DNA of 64,000 nt from NCBI RefSeq assembly GCF_019236475.1, contig NZ_JAFAIX010000003.1, positions 372,001 through 436,000 on the forward strand, read 5' to 3'. The position numbers and the translations under genes were made by a program. Within the stretch, counting starts at the first letter, position 1; the number at the start of each line of letters is the position of its first letter. This stretch comes from Chitinophaga sp. Its GTDB lineage: Bacteria > Bacteroidota > Bacteroidia > Chitinophagales > Chitinophagaceae. The notes beneath the pieces were generated by a model that worked only from the letters and a program-made list of their open reading frames with translations, was not told the DNA's origin and searched no databases. Of the stretch, positions 43,106 through 51,718 are shown piece by piece.

Positions 43106-46100
43106 ATGCAACCATCATTGCGTCACCACCTCAAACATCCCAAAAGGGTAAAGCCTGTGCTAATGCTATTGCTGGCCGCCATCCCTTTCACAGAAAGCTT
43201 TTCGGCATTCAGCCAGGCATTACAGCATGTAGTGCCAGGTATGGAAGTGAAAAACGGCACGCTTACACAAGCTATTGCCTCTTTGGAAAAGAAGGCGGGT
43301 GTCAGGATTTCTTATGACCAACGCGCTTTATCCACTGTTCAGGTAGCACCACATTCCTGGAAGAATGAAACGGTAGCCGCTATTCTCGCAGACCTACTGA
43401 ATAGCACTGGTCTGAAATATGAAGAGCGTCAGCAGACGATTGTTATCTTTCCTGCCGGACAAGCTAGTGCCGACAACTCCCTGCAACAGGAGAAAAAGAT
43501 AACTGGTACGGTTACTGACGCCAACGGTCCGCTGCCAGGCGCTGTAGTATTGGTGAAAGGTACCAGCAAAGGCGCCATCACTGACGCTACCGGACGTTTC
43601 GCTATCAATGCTACCACAGCGGGAGAAGTAATCCTGACAGTGAGCATGGTGGGTTATAAAACAACAGAAGTAGCCTACAACGGCGCTCCACTCCAAGTTG
43701 TAATGGCTACCAACAGCCGCGAACTCGGACAGGTACTCGTAGTTGGTTATGGTTCTCAGAGTCGTACTAAAATATCCTCTGCTATCACCGATGTAAAACT
43801 GGACAAACTGAACTCCCGCTCTGTAAATAGTGTGGAAGAAGCCATGCAAGGTAAAGCACCAGGCGTAGTAGTACAGAACCAAGGCGGCGACCCCACCTCT
43901 CCTCCTAAAGTATATATCCGCGGTACAGGCGGTATCAACGGTGAAAACCCACTGTATGTAGTAGATGGTTCTATCTATAATGGTTTAATCAACCCGGCAG
44001 ATATCGAGTCTATTACCGTACTGAAAGATGCGTCCGCCGCTATCTATGGTGCTAGAGCTTCCGGAGGTGTTATCCTGATTACTACCAAGAAAGGTAAATC
44101 CGGCAGAATGAGCGTGAACGCAGATGCCAAATTCGGGGTACAAAAGGTTTACAAAACCATGAAAGTCCTGAATGCAGCAGAGTTCAACAATGTAATGAAC
44201 CAAGCGTATGATAACGCTGGTAAAACGCGCAACCCGGCCTACGATCCAACCCAAAATCCCGATGGTAATATCACCCGCACTGACTGGATGGATGCAATCA
44301 CCCGTACCGCTCAATTGCAGGAATACAATGTTGATCTGAATGGAGGTAACGATAAATCCAAATACTTCATGGGCTTTGGTTATCGCAAACAGGAAGGTAT
44401 CCTGTTAAACACTTTCAATGAAAGATATAATTTCCGCCTGAACACTGAGCACCAGGTTGCTCCATGGCTGAAAGTAGGTGAAAACCTCTCCTATGCATTT
44501 TCCAATGGTAACGGCGCTAATACCACCAGTGCTTATACTGGCGCTATTCTCACCGCTTTATACTATACGCCAAGCGTAAGCCCTTATCAGCCTGATGGCT
44601 CCTTCAGCGGCCTTCCTGTGAAATTTGCAGGCGCTTACGGCGACGTAATCAACCCAGTGGCTTATCTGCAACGTCTGGATAGCAAAAATCCAAAGAGCTT
44701 CCTCCTGATCAACCCTTACGTGGAAGTAAAGCTCCCTGCTAACCTGACTTTCAGATCCAACCTGGCTATCAATAAGGTGTTTGATAATACCAAAACCTTT
44801 AACTCCCGTATCCTGGAAATAGGTAAGATTTTTGACTTCAACAATCTCTATCTCTCCAACAGCAATTCTAACGATGTACTGGCAGAGCAAACGCTTACCT
44901 ATGATAAACAACTGCAAGGACATCATGTCAATGTGGTAGGTGGTTATAGCTTCCAGCAATACCGTCGCGATTACTTCAGCCTGTTGGTCAATAACTTCAA
45001 CGATGAAAGGCCAGCTTACCGTTACCCACAAAATGGTGCCGCGGTTGATCCTAATGGCTTCCTAGGTGGAAAAGATAAATCAGCACTCGAGTCTTTCTTT
45101 GCTCGTCTGAACTATGACTATAAAGCGAAATACCTGTTCTCTTTAGTGGGCAGACGTGATGGTTCCAGCTTGGTAGCTCCGCAGAACCGTTACCAGAACT
45201 ACTATTCTGTTTCCGCAGGATGGGTACTGACCAACGAAAATTTCATCAAGGATAATATCTCTGATAAAATCCTTTCTTACCTGAAACTTAGAGCCAGCAA
45301 TGGTTTACTTGGTAACCTCGCTTCATTGCCTGCAGGTGCGGTAAATCCGTTATTAGGTAAAACTACTACCTATGGTGGCGCTACGCCAACTGTTGGAAAT
45401 GGATATGCTGAAACCGCACTGGCAAACCCCAATCTTACCTGGGCTGAGTCCAAACAAACCAATCTCGGTCTGGATCTGGGCTTACTGGACAACAGGATTT
45501 ACCTCGTAGCAGATTACTACATCAAGAATACCATCAAAATGCTGCGTCAGAAACCACCATTAAGTACAGATGGCGTTCCAAACGGTACTTGGATGAACGT
45601 GGGTGATGTACGCGACAAGGGTATCGAACTGGGTCTTACTTTCAACAGCAAACAAGGCAGCGAATTCCAGTACAGCATAAGCGCAAACCTCGCTACTGTC
45701 AACAATAAACTGGTAAGCCTGGGCCTCGGAGATAGAGTACTCAATACTTCCAATATCAATATCCGTAGCTCCATCACGCCTATTCGCATCGAAGAAGGAC
45801 AACCACTGTATTCCTACTACCTGGTGAAAACAGCAGGCATCTTCCAGTCACAACAAGAAATTGATAACTATACCTGGACAGATCCTAAAACCGGCGTTAC
45901 TACTAAAATTCAGCCGAATGCAAAACCAGGAGATCTGAAGTTCATTGACGCCAACAATGATGGTAAAATCAACAACTCTGATCGCCAGTTCATGGGTACG
46001 CCATTCCCTAAATTCACCTATGGCTTCTCCTTCAACGGTAGCTACAAAGGTTTTGATATCAACATCTTCGTACAAGGCGTTCATGGCAACAAAATCTTCA

Positions 46101-46504
46101 ACGCGCTTAAATACACTGGCCTAGCACCATTGGTGACTGGTCAGGGTTATAACCTGCTGGCAGATGTTAAAAACGCCTGGACACCAACCAACACTAATAC
46201 CAACATTCCAAGAGTATCTATCTCTGATCCTAACGGTAACTTCGGAACTACCTCCGATTGGTACCTGGAAGATGGTTCCTACATGCGCGTAAAGAACGTT
46301 ACACTGGGTTACACCCTGCCTGATAAACTGACAGGACGTTACCATATCAACAAATTACGTGTATTCGTTACCGGTAACAACTTGCTCACTATTACCAAAT
46401 ACACGGGTATGGATCCAGAAGTTGGTACGGATACCTACGGTATTGACCTGGGCCGTTATCCACAAGCAAGAGGATTTATCGCTGGTCTGAACCTGAATTT
46501 CTAA
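43106..46504 (+). CDS. susC: SusC-like TonB-dependent transporter with STN signalling domain
   Basis: A 1132-residue outer-membrane transporter. After the signal peptide (to about residue 37) comes an STN domain at about 50-115 (NGTLTQAIASLEKKAGVRISYDQ in parts), which contacts FecR. A CarboxypepD_reg-like domain follows (KITGTVTDANGPLPGAVVLV). The SusC plug has QVLVVGYGSQSRTKISSAI, GVVVQNQGGDPTS and ASAAIYGARASGGVILITTK. The 22-stranded barrel ends in LNLNF. SusC works with the SusD lipoprotein encoded 18 bases later to import oligosaccharides or other large nutrients. The substrate cannot be read from the sequence; the downstream gene points to a phosphorylated compound. Confidence 0.95.
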   Translation: MQPSLRHHLKHPKRVKPVLMLLLAAIPFTESFSAFSQALQHVVPGMEVKNGTLTQAIASLEKKAGVRISYDQRALSTVQVAPHSWKNETVAAILADLLNSTGLKYEERQQTIVIFPAGQASADNSLQQEKKITGTVTDANGPLPGAVVLVKGTSKGAITDATGRFAINATTAGEVILTVSMVGYKTTEVAYNGAPLQVVMATNSRELGQVLVVGYGSQSRTKISSAITDVKLDKLNSRSVNSVEEAMQGKAPGVVVQNQGGDPTSPPKVYIRGTGGINGENPLYVVDGSIYNGLINPADIESITVLKDASAAIYGARASGGVILITTKKGKSGRMSVNADAKFGVQKVYKTMKVLNAAEFNNVMNQAYDNAGKTRNPAYDPTQNPDGNITRTDWMDAITRTAQLQEYNVDLNGGNDKSKYFMGFGYRKQEGILLNTFNERYNFRLNTEHQVAPWLKVGENLSYAFSNGNGANTTSAYTGAILTALYYTPSVSPYQPDGSFSGLPVKFAGAYGDVINPVAYLQRLDSKNPKSFLLINPYVEVKLPANLTFRSNLAINKVFDNTKTFNSRILEIGKIFDFNNLYLSNSNSNDVLAEQTLTYDKQLQGHHVNVVGGYSFQQYRRDYFSLLVNNFNDERPAYRYPQNGAAVDPNGFLGGKDKSALESFFARLNYDYKAKYLFSLVGRRDGSSLVAPQNRYQNYYSVSAGWVLTNENFIKDNISDKILSYLKLRASNGLLGNLASLPAGAVNPLLGKTTTYGGATPTVGNGYAETALANPNLTWAESKQTNLGLDLGLLDNRIYLVADYYIKNTIKMLRQKPPLSTDGVPNGTWMNVGDVRDKGIELGLTFNSKQGSEFQYSISANLATVNNKLVSLGLGDRVLNTSNINIRSSITPIRIEEGQPLYSYYLVKTAGIFQSQQEIDNYTWTDPKTGVTTKIQPNAKPGDLKFIDANNDGKINNSDRQFMGTPFPKFTYGFSFNGSYKGFDINIFVQGVHGNKIFNALKYTGLAPLVTGQGYNLLADVKNAWTPTNTNTNIPRVSISDPNGNFGTTSDWYLEDGSYMRVKNVTLGYTLPDKLTGRYHINKLRVFVTGNNLLTITKYTGMDPEVGTDTYGIDLGRYPQARGFIAGLNLNF

Positions 46505-46522
46505 TACTAACCGGACATTTTT

Positions 46523-48037
46523 ATGAAAAAGACAATATACGCTTTCTCCATACTGGCAGGACTTAGCTTCACTGCCTGCAACAAAAAGCTGGACGTAGTA
46601 CCGGAAGGTTCTCCGTCGCTCGGAAACTTCTGGCAGACTTCACAGGATGCTACCAGTGGCGTAAATGCCATGTACGAACAATTTGATGATGAAAACTTCT
46701 ATGGACGTGGCTGTTTCTGGTTCATTGACGCCAGCGATGATATGGTGGTAGGTCGTGGTAAACCGGAAGCGGAAAACATCAAAAACTTTAACTCTTCGTT
46801 TATTGGTGGTAGTTATACGGATGGCCAGTGGTCGCTGCGTTACATCGTTATCAAACGTGCCAACGACGTACTGCGGAACGTTCCTAATATCAAGATGAAC
46901 GATGATCTGAAAAGACGCTATCTTGGAGAAGCTTACTTCCTGAGCGGATTGATGTATTATCAACTGGCATATAACTATGGAAATGATCAAGCGGGTGTTC
47001 CTATTGTCAGCAAATACAGCCCAACGCCAGGTGCGGTAGTACCAAGAGCGGCTAATGTGAACGTCAATTACGATTCCATTATTACTGATCTGAAACGTGC
47101 TGCCTCCCTGCTGCCGAACTTTGATACTTATAAACCGGCAGATTATGGCCACGCGCACAGAACCGCGGCACTGGCTTATCTGGCAAAAACATATCTCTAC
47201 AAAAAAGATTATGCGAATGCAGAAAGCTACGCTGATTCTGTAATTTTAAGTGGCAAACATGCGCTGTTGCCTAATTTCGCGGATGTATTCACCATCGCCA
47301 ATAACTGGACATCTGAATATATCTGGTCTGCATACAGCACTGCTGCTGGTACCAGCGGCTGGGGAAGTATCCTCCCAGGCGTAATGCTGGAACTGACAGG
47401 TTGGGGTAAATACAATGGCTGGGGCTATTACATGCCTACGAGAGAGCTGGTGGACGAATACGAACCAGGCGACCTTCGCAAAGCCGCTACTATCCTGCAA
47501 CCAGGCGATCAGTTCAAATATTTCGGCGATACCAGAACTTATAGTTCTACCAACAGTAACAGTGGCTACCAGTTCCGTAAGTACATGGAACCATTTGGTT
47601 ATGCCAATCCAGTGGGTACTTACCTGAGCCCTAACGGTGACCACCCTACGACAGCTTTAAATCCACCACTGTTACGTTATGCAGAAGTGATTTTGATCAA
47701 AGCAGAAGCGAAACTGATGCAAGGTAAGAACGCAGATGCAGAGATCAATTTGATCCGCCAACGTGCAGGACTGGCGCCTATCACTGGCGCTACCATGACC
47801 AATCTGAAACATGAAAGAAGAATGGAACTGGCTGGCGAATGGGCCGACCGTCACCGCGACCTGGTAAGATGGGGCGATGCGCAAGCTGCTTATGCTAAAC
47901 CTTTACATGGTTACGATCCTACCAAAGTAATTTGGCCTGCTCGTAATTTCAATCCGGCTGTTCACAACGTTTGGCCTGTACCACAACGCGAAATCGATGC
48001 GAGTGGCGGTAAAATCCAACAGAACCAAGGCTGGTAA
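46523..48037 (+). CDS. susD: SusD-like nutrient-binding lipoprotein
   Basis: A 504-residue surface lipoprotein (LSFTACNKK, lipidated Cys19) that forms the lid of the SusC channel. Family features are NFWQTSQDATSGVNAMYEQF near the start, RANDVLRNVPNI, RYLGEAYFLSGLMYYQLAYNYG in the TPR core, LLRYAEVILIKAEAKL and the C-terminal MELAGEWADRHRDLVRWG with IPQREIDAS-like ending VPQREIDASGG. The gene follows susC directly and ends before a terminator-like hairpin. Binding residues are not conserved across the family, so the ligand is unknown. Confidence 0.95.
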   Translation: MKKTIYAFSILAGLSFTACNKKLDVVPEGSPSLGNFWQTSQDATSGVNAMYEQFDDENFYGRGCFWFIDASDDMVVGRGKPEAENIKNFNSSFIGGSYTDGQWSLRYIVIKRANDVLRNVPNIKMNDDLKRRYLGEAYFLSGLMYYQLAYNYGNDQAGVPIVSKYSPTPGAVVPRAANVNVNYDSIITDLKRAASLLPNFDTYKPADYGHAHRTAALAYLAKTYLYKKDYANAESYADSVILSGKHALLPNFADVFTIANNWTSEYIWSAYSTAAGTSGWGSILPGVMLELTGWGKYNGWGYYMPTRELVDEYEPGDLRKAATILQPGDQFKYFGDTRTYSSTNSNSGYQFRKYMEPFGYANPVGTYLSPNGDHPTTALNPPLLRYAEVILIKAEAKLMQGKNADAEINLIRQRAGLAPITGATMTNLKHERRMELAGEWADRHRDLVRWGDAQAAYAKPLHGYDPTKVIWPARNFNPAVHNVWPVPQREIDASGGKIQQNQGW

Positions 48038-48061
48038 CAACTGATTTGTATTTCTAAACCG

Positions 48062-48097
48062 GACCCCTTGCCAGTCTTCGGTAAGGGGTCTTTCTTT
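48062..48097 (+). terminator. Terminator or processing hairpin after susD
   Basis: GACCCCTTGCC (48062-48072) pairs with GGTAAGGGGTC (48080-48090), 11 bp with one G-T wobble, followed by TTTCTTT. The next gene starts 14 bases later without a visible promoter, so partial read-through is likely. Confidence 0.75.
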
Positions 48098-48111
48098 AAC
48101 AATCATTTCCA

Positions 48112-49956
48112 TTGAAACGACTTTTCTTCCTACCCGCCTTCCTACTAGCAGCTAACGTATATGCACAAACGAAAACTTATACGATGGCGCAAGCACATTC
48201 TCACAACGACTACGAACGCAGTACGCCGTTCTACGCAGCCGCGTCTCTCCAATTCGGCTCTATCGAAGCAGATATTCATTTGAAAGACGGAGAATTGTAT
48301 GTAGCCCATGATACCAAGGATATTCAAACGGTCCGCACCTTTCGCAGCATGTACCTGCAACCGGTTTTACGCCAGTTTGAACTGAATAACGGTCAGGCCT
48401 ATACGGACGGTACGCCTTTGCAATTATTGATAGATGTTAAAACTGCCGCCGCCCCTACCCTCAAGGCTTTGCAGCAGCAATTACTGCCTTACCGCCAGTA
48501 TTTTGACCGGTCTGTTAATCCGAAAGCCGTTCGCATTGTGCTTTCCGGCAACCTGCCACCCGTAAGCGAATGGCAGCAATACGATCCTATGTTCTTCTTC
48601 GACGGGCGTCCGGATAGTACCTATCCCGCAGAGATGCGTGCTCGTATAGCCATGCTCAGCACGGATTTCGAAAAGTATTCCAAATGGAATGGGAAAGGCA
48701 CCCTCACACCAGAGGATTTAAAAGCCGTAAAACAGATTATCGATAGTACACACGCCAGGGGCTTCGCTTTCCGCTTCTGGGGCGCGCCAGATACCAGGAG
48801 CGCCTGGTACAAACTGATGGATCTGGGAGTAGATATGATTGGTACCGATCACCCGGCTGCCTTCTCCGATGTTATAAGGAATGTTTCCGCCACGACGACT
48901 GGCAGTCTCCCTATACATCCTGTTTACACGCCCACTTATGCCAGCGATGCGACCAATATCAAATCGAAAAATGTCATCCTCTTCATCGGCGATGGTACGG
49001 GGTTGGCACAGATGTATGCCGGCTATACCGCCAACAAAGGGGATCTGAATATATTTCGGATGAAACAACTGGGACTTTCCAAAACCCAATCCTCCGATAA
49101 CTACCATACCGACAGCGCCGCTGGTGGTACTGCCATGGGCAGCGGCAAAAAAACAAATAACCGGGAAATAGGCATGGACAATACATATGTTTCCATTCCT
49201 GTACTGCCGGAAATCCTGGCTCCTGCTGGCATTCGGAGCGGCGTGCTGGTAACCGAAGAGATTACAGGCGCTACGCCTGCCGCTTTTTACGGACATACCG
49301 CGGATAGAGATAGTAGTCGCACCCTGTTTCATCAACTGGCCGACAGCAAGCTATCGCTGGCAATTGGCGGAGGAAAAGAAGAGTTAGAACAGGAAACCAC
49401 TGCGAGATGGCGAGACACACTGGCTACCCAAGGTATTCTCATCACCGATGCCGCGAAGTGGAACCCTACTACTGGCAACCGTACCTTGGTGATATTGAGC
49501 AATAAAGTAGTGAACTCCATGCAACAGGGCCGTGGAGATTACCTGAAGCAATCTTTGAAAAAGGCATTACAGCAACTGAACGCCAGCGGCAAAGGCTTTT
49601 TCTTGATGGTAGAAGGCTCTCGCATCGACCATGGCGGCCATTTCAACAACCTAGATTACCTGGTGCGGGAAATGCTAGATTTTGATGATGCAATTGGAGA
49701 AGCCATGGCTTTTGCAGATAAAGACAAACAAACCACTATTATCGTCACTGCTGATCACGAAACTAGCGGACTGGCCTTAATGGATGGAGATATCAGCCAG
49801 GGCTGGTTGCGCGGACATTTCGCCACCAATGATCATACAGGCATTCCCGTTATGGTATTCGCATACGGGCCCAATTCTCAGCTTTTCAGAGGAGTATATG
49901 AAAATACGGAGATCTTCAGTAAAATTTTGGAATGTTTCCGGATATCCCGAAAATAA
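48112..49956 (+). CDS. Fusion of PI-PLC/GDPD-like phosphodiesterase and alkaline phosphatase
   Basis: A 614-residue exported protein (signal peptide to about Ala18). Residues 25-255 form a PLC-like phosphodiesterase domain with HSHNDYERSTPF (His29, His31), SIEADIHLKDGELYVAHD and the closing MIGTDHPA. Residues 285-614 form an alkaline phosphatase with metal ligand Asp294 (LFIGDGTG), nucleophile Ser335 (DSAAGGTAMGSG), VTEEITGATPAAFYGH and TADHETSG. The two domains could act in series, cutting a phosphodiester and then releasing phosphate. The start is TTG at 48112. It follows susD and probably belongs to the same locus, which suggests phosphate or phosphorylated-glycan scavenging. Confidence 0.88.
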   Translation: MKRLFFLPAFLLAANVYAQTKTYTMAQAHSHNDYERSTPFYAAASLQFGSIEADIHLKDGELYVAHDTKDIQTVRTFRSMYLQPVLRQFELNNGQAYTDGTPLQLLIDVKTAAAPTLKALQQQLLPYRQYFDRSVNPKAVRIVLSGNLPPVSEWQQYDPMFFFDGRPDSTYPAEMRARIAMLSTDFEKYSKWNGKGTLTPEDLKAVKQIIDSTHARGFAFRFWGAPDTRSAWYKLMDLGVDMIGTDHPAAFSDVIRNVSATTTGSLPIHPVYTPTYASDATNIKSKNVILFIGDGTGLAQMYAGYTANKGDLNIFRMKQLGLSKTQSSDNYHTDSAAGGTAMGSGKKTNNREIGMDNTYVSIPVLPEILAPAGIRSGVLVTEEITGATPAAFYGHTADRDSSRTLFHQLADSKLSLAIGGGKEELEQETTARWRDTLATQGILITDAAKWNPTTGNRTLVILSNKVVNSMQQGRGDYLKQSLKKALQQLNASGKGFFLMVEGSRIDHGGHFNNLDYLVREMLDFDDAIGEAMAFADKDKQTTIIVTADHETSGLALMDGDISQGWLRGHFATNDHTGIPVMVFAYGPNSQLFRGVYENTEIFSKILECFRISRK

Positions 49957-49978
49957 AAGCGTCTTGTTTTTCACATTT

Positions 49979-50015
49979 GCAAAGGGATTGACGTCTGCGA
50001 CGTCAATCCCTTTGC
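49979..50015. terminator. Bidirectional terminator with shared apical hairpin
   Basis: 17-base arms (49979-49995, 49999-50015) pair exactly around TGC; the top reads TGACGTC-TGC-GACGTCA as at 16241. It lies between convergent genes. Confidence 0.9.
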
Positions 50016-50041
50016 TTACTTTTTGATACAGCCTCGGCTAA

Positions 50042-50701
50042 TTATTTAAAAAGTGATGGCAGCACCGGATCATTATAATCCTCGATGAATGCAATAATAT
50101 TATCATATTGATCAAATTCGCTACGGGTATGCATGGTAGTGATCACCACTGCCTTCATACCCGCATTGGCGGCCGCTTCTACCCCTTTAGGCGCATCTTC
50201 AAACACAATGCAGGTTTCCGGTGCTACGCCCAGTGCTGTTGCTGCTTTCAGGAATACTTCCGGGTTAGGCTTACTGGAACTTACATCTTCCGCGCCGATA
50301 ATAACCGGGAAATAATGACGGATGTTCAGGTTATCCAGTACATAGTCCACATTGAATTTATCCGCAGCCGTACCGAGTGCCATGGGAATGTGGTTAACAG
50401 CAGCTTTTTCCAGGAATACCGGCAACCCAGCTATCAGTTGCAGGTGTGGCCGGAAAGCCGCCTGGTAAATTTCTTCTTTTTGACGGGCATAGGTAGCCAT
50501 TTGTTCCGCGGTAAAATGGCCTTTCCCGAAGATTCTCTCCAGTAGTTCCTCATTTTTACCATACATATGTGACCTTACTTCTTCCCTACTGAGGCCGGCT
50601 CCCAGTTCATTTAGCTTATTATACCACCCCTCCAGGTGATACTCCATGTCGTTGATCATGGTACCGTTCATGTCGAAAATAAATGCCATCTTTCTGTTCA
50701 A
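50042..50701 (-). CDS. HAD-superfamily hydrolase, beta-phosphoglucomutase-like, with DxN motif
   Basis: A 219-residue HAD subfamily IA protein. Motif I reads FDMNGTMIND with nucleophile Asp10, but the usual second Asp (general acid/base) is Asn12. Motif II is in LGTAADKFN, motif III in SSKPNPEVFLKAA and motif IV in CIVFEDAPKGVEAAANAGM. A helical cap lies at about 18-80. Loss of the acid/base Asp argues against true phosphomutase activity; a slow phosphatase or binding role is possible. I recall other Bacteroidota members with DMNGT. The start is TTG 50701 or, four codons later, ATG 50689. No operon partner. Confidence 0.85.
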   Translation of the reverse strand: MNRKMAFIFDMNGTMINDMEYHLEGWYNKLNELGAGLSREEVRSHMYGKNEELLERIFGKGHFTAEQMATYARQKEEIYQAAFRPHLQLIAGLPVFLEKAAVNHIPMALGTAADKFNVDYVLDNLNIRHYFPVIIGAEDVSSSKPNPEVFLKAATALGVAPETCIVFEDAPKGVEAAANAGMKAVVITTMHTRSEFDQYDNIIAFIEDYNDPVLPSLFK

Positions 50702-50819
50702 CGGTTTCGTTCTACAATAAAAAAATGTATATTAGACTGATTTTAGTGTTAACTAAATGCATACAAGAAATTGTATGGTCCATTTGACCGTGTCTGCTGC
50801 AACAGGCGCGGTTTTTTTT
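50702..50819 (+). ncRNA. Candidate small RNA ending in an orphan terminator
   Basis: CCGTGTCTG (50788-50796) pairs with CAGGCGCGG (50803-50811), 9 bp with two G-T wobbles, followed by eight T residues (50812-50819): a good plus-strand intrinsic terminator. No plus-strand gene precedes it; upstream is the minus-strand HAD gene and, before that, another terminator. A second perfect hairpin, CATACAA-GAAA-TTGTATG (50760-50777), lies just before. A short transcript with two hairpins would explain this. No promoter match was found, so the 5' end is a guess. Confidence 0.35.
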
Positions 50820-50845
50820 CGGGCGCAAGGTAAGTGTTTATTATT

Positions 50846-50853
50846 TATATTTG
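50846..50853 (+). promoter_or_regulatory. Candidate promoter of the rsbQ-like gene (-7 box)
   Basis: TATATTTG is an exact TAnnTTTG match, 35 bases before the ATG at 50889 and just after the orphan terminator. The -33 position is not clear. Confidence 0.5.
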
Positions 50854-50888
50854 ATTTTTGAGAAAAACCGATACCCTGTAAAATAATC

Positions 50889-51692
50889 ATGATGGATATT
50901 TTCCAGAAGCATAATATACATATCGTTGGAAACCTAGAATCCCCACAGACACTGATTTTTGGTCATGGATTTGGTCTTGATCAGACCTCCTTCCAACATA
51001 TTATCCCTGCTTTTGCAAACGATTACAAAATCGTTTTGTATGATAATGTGGGCGGAGGAAAGTCAGATATCAATGCTTTCAGTTTCCATCGTTATGCCAC
51101 CATAGACGGCTATGTGACAGATCTGGCAGAAATGATTGCCGCACTGGATTTGAAAGGTATCACCTATGTAGGGCATAGTGTGACTGGGATGATCGGCTTA
51201 CTGACCAGCCTACGTCATCCAGGTATTTTTGAACGCCTGGTGATGATTGGTTCCAGTCCCCGTTACCTGGACGACCCATCGAAAAATTATATCGGCGGGT
51301 TCGATCAGCCAGCGCTGAATGGCCTGTACGATGCGATGGAGAGTAATTTCCATGCATGGGCAGCCGGATTTTCCACCCTTGTAATGAACCAGCCGAACCG
51401 GCCGGAATTATCCGCCGCTTTTGCCGCCTCATTGCAAACCATCCGTGCGGATATCGCCGTAGCAGTGGCTAGGTCTATATTCCAACTGGATCACAGACAA
51501 GTATTAAAAGATGTAAATATTCCCGTACTGATACTACAAACCGCTGAAGATATTGCCGTTCCGGCAGTAGTCAGCGAATACCTGGAAAGCAATATCCCTT
51601 ACAGCACAAGGGTTAAAGTGAACGCTACCGGGCATTTCCCGCAAATAAGCGCACCAGAGGAAGTTATCAGCGGCATGCACTCTTTTTTATAG
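50889..51692 (+). CDS. rsbQ: RsbQ-like alpha/beta hydrolase
   Basis: A 267-residue alpha/beta hydrolase that closely follows Bacillus subtilis RsbQ along its whole length: FGHGFGLDQTSFQHIIPAF, YDNVGGGKSD, HRYATIDGYVTDLAEMI, VGHSVTGMIGLL, LVMIGSSPRYLDDP and the hydrophobic lid segment around NGLYDAMESNFHAWA. The triad is Ser97, Asp221 and His249, matching RsbQ Ser96, Asp219 and His247. RsbQ is needed for the PAS phosphatase RsbP to respond to energy stress, and plant D14/KAI2 hormone receptors share its fold. Here the gene is followed after 26 bases by a GAF-PAS protein, which recalls the RsbQ-RsbP pair. Confidence 0.9.
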   Translation: MMDIFQKHNIHIVGNLESPQTLIFGHGFGLDQTSFQHIIPAFANDYKIVLYDNVGGGKSDINAFSFHRYATIDGYVTDLAEMIAALDLKGITYVGHSVTGMIGLLTSLRHPGIFERLVMIGSSPRYLDDPSKNYIGGFDQPALNGLYDAMESNFHAWAAGFSTLVMNQPNRPELSAAFAASLQTIRADIAVAVARSIFQLDHRQVLKDVNIPVLILQTAEDIAVPAVVSEYLESNIPYSTRVKVNATGHFPQISAPEEVISGMHSFL

Positions 51693-51718
51693 ATTTTTTC
51701 ATCCTTCAACCTATAAGT

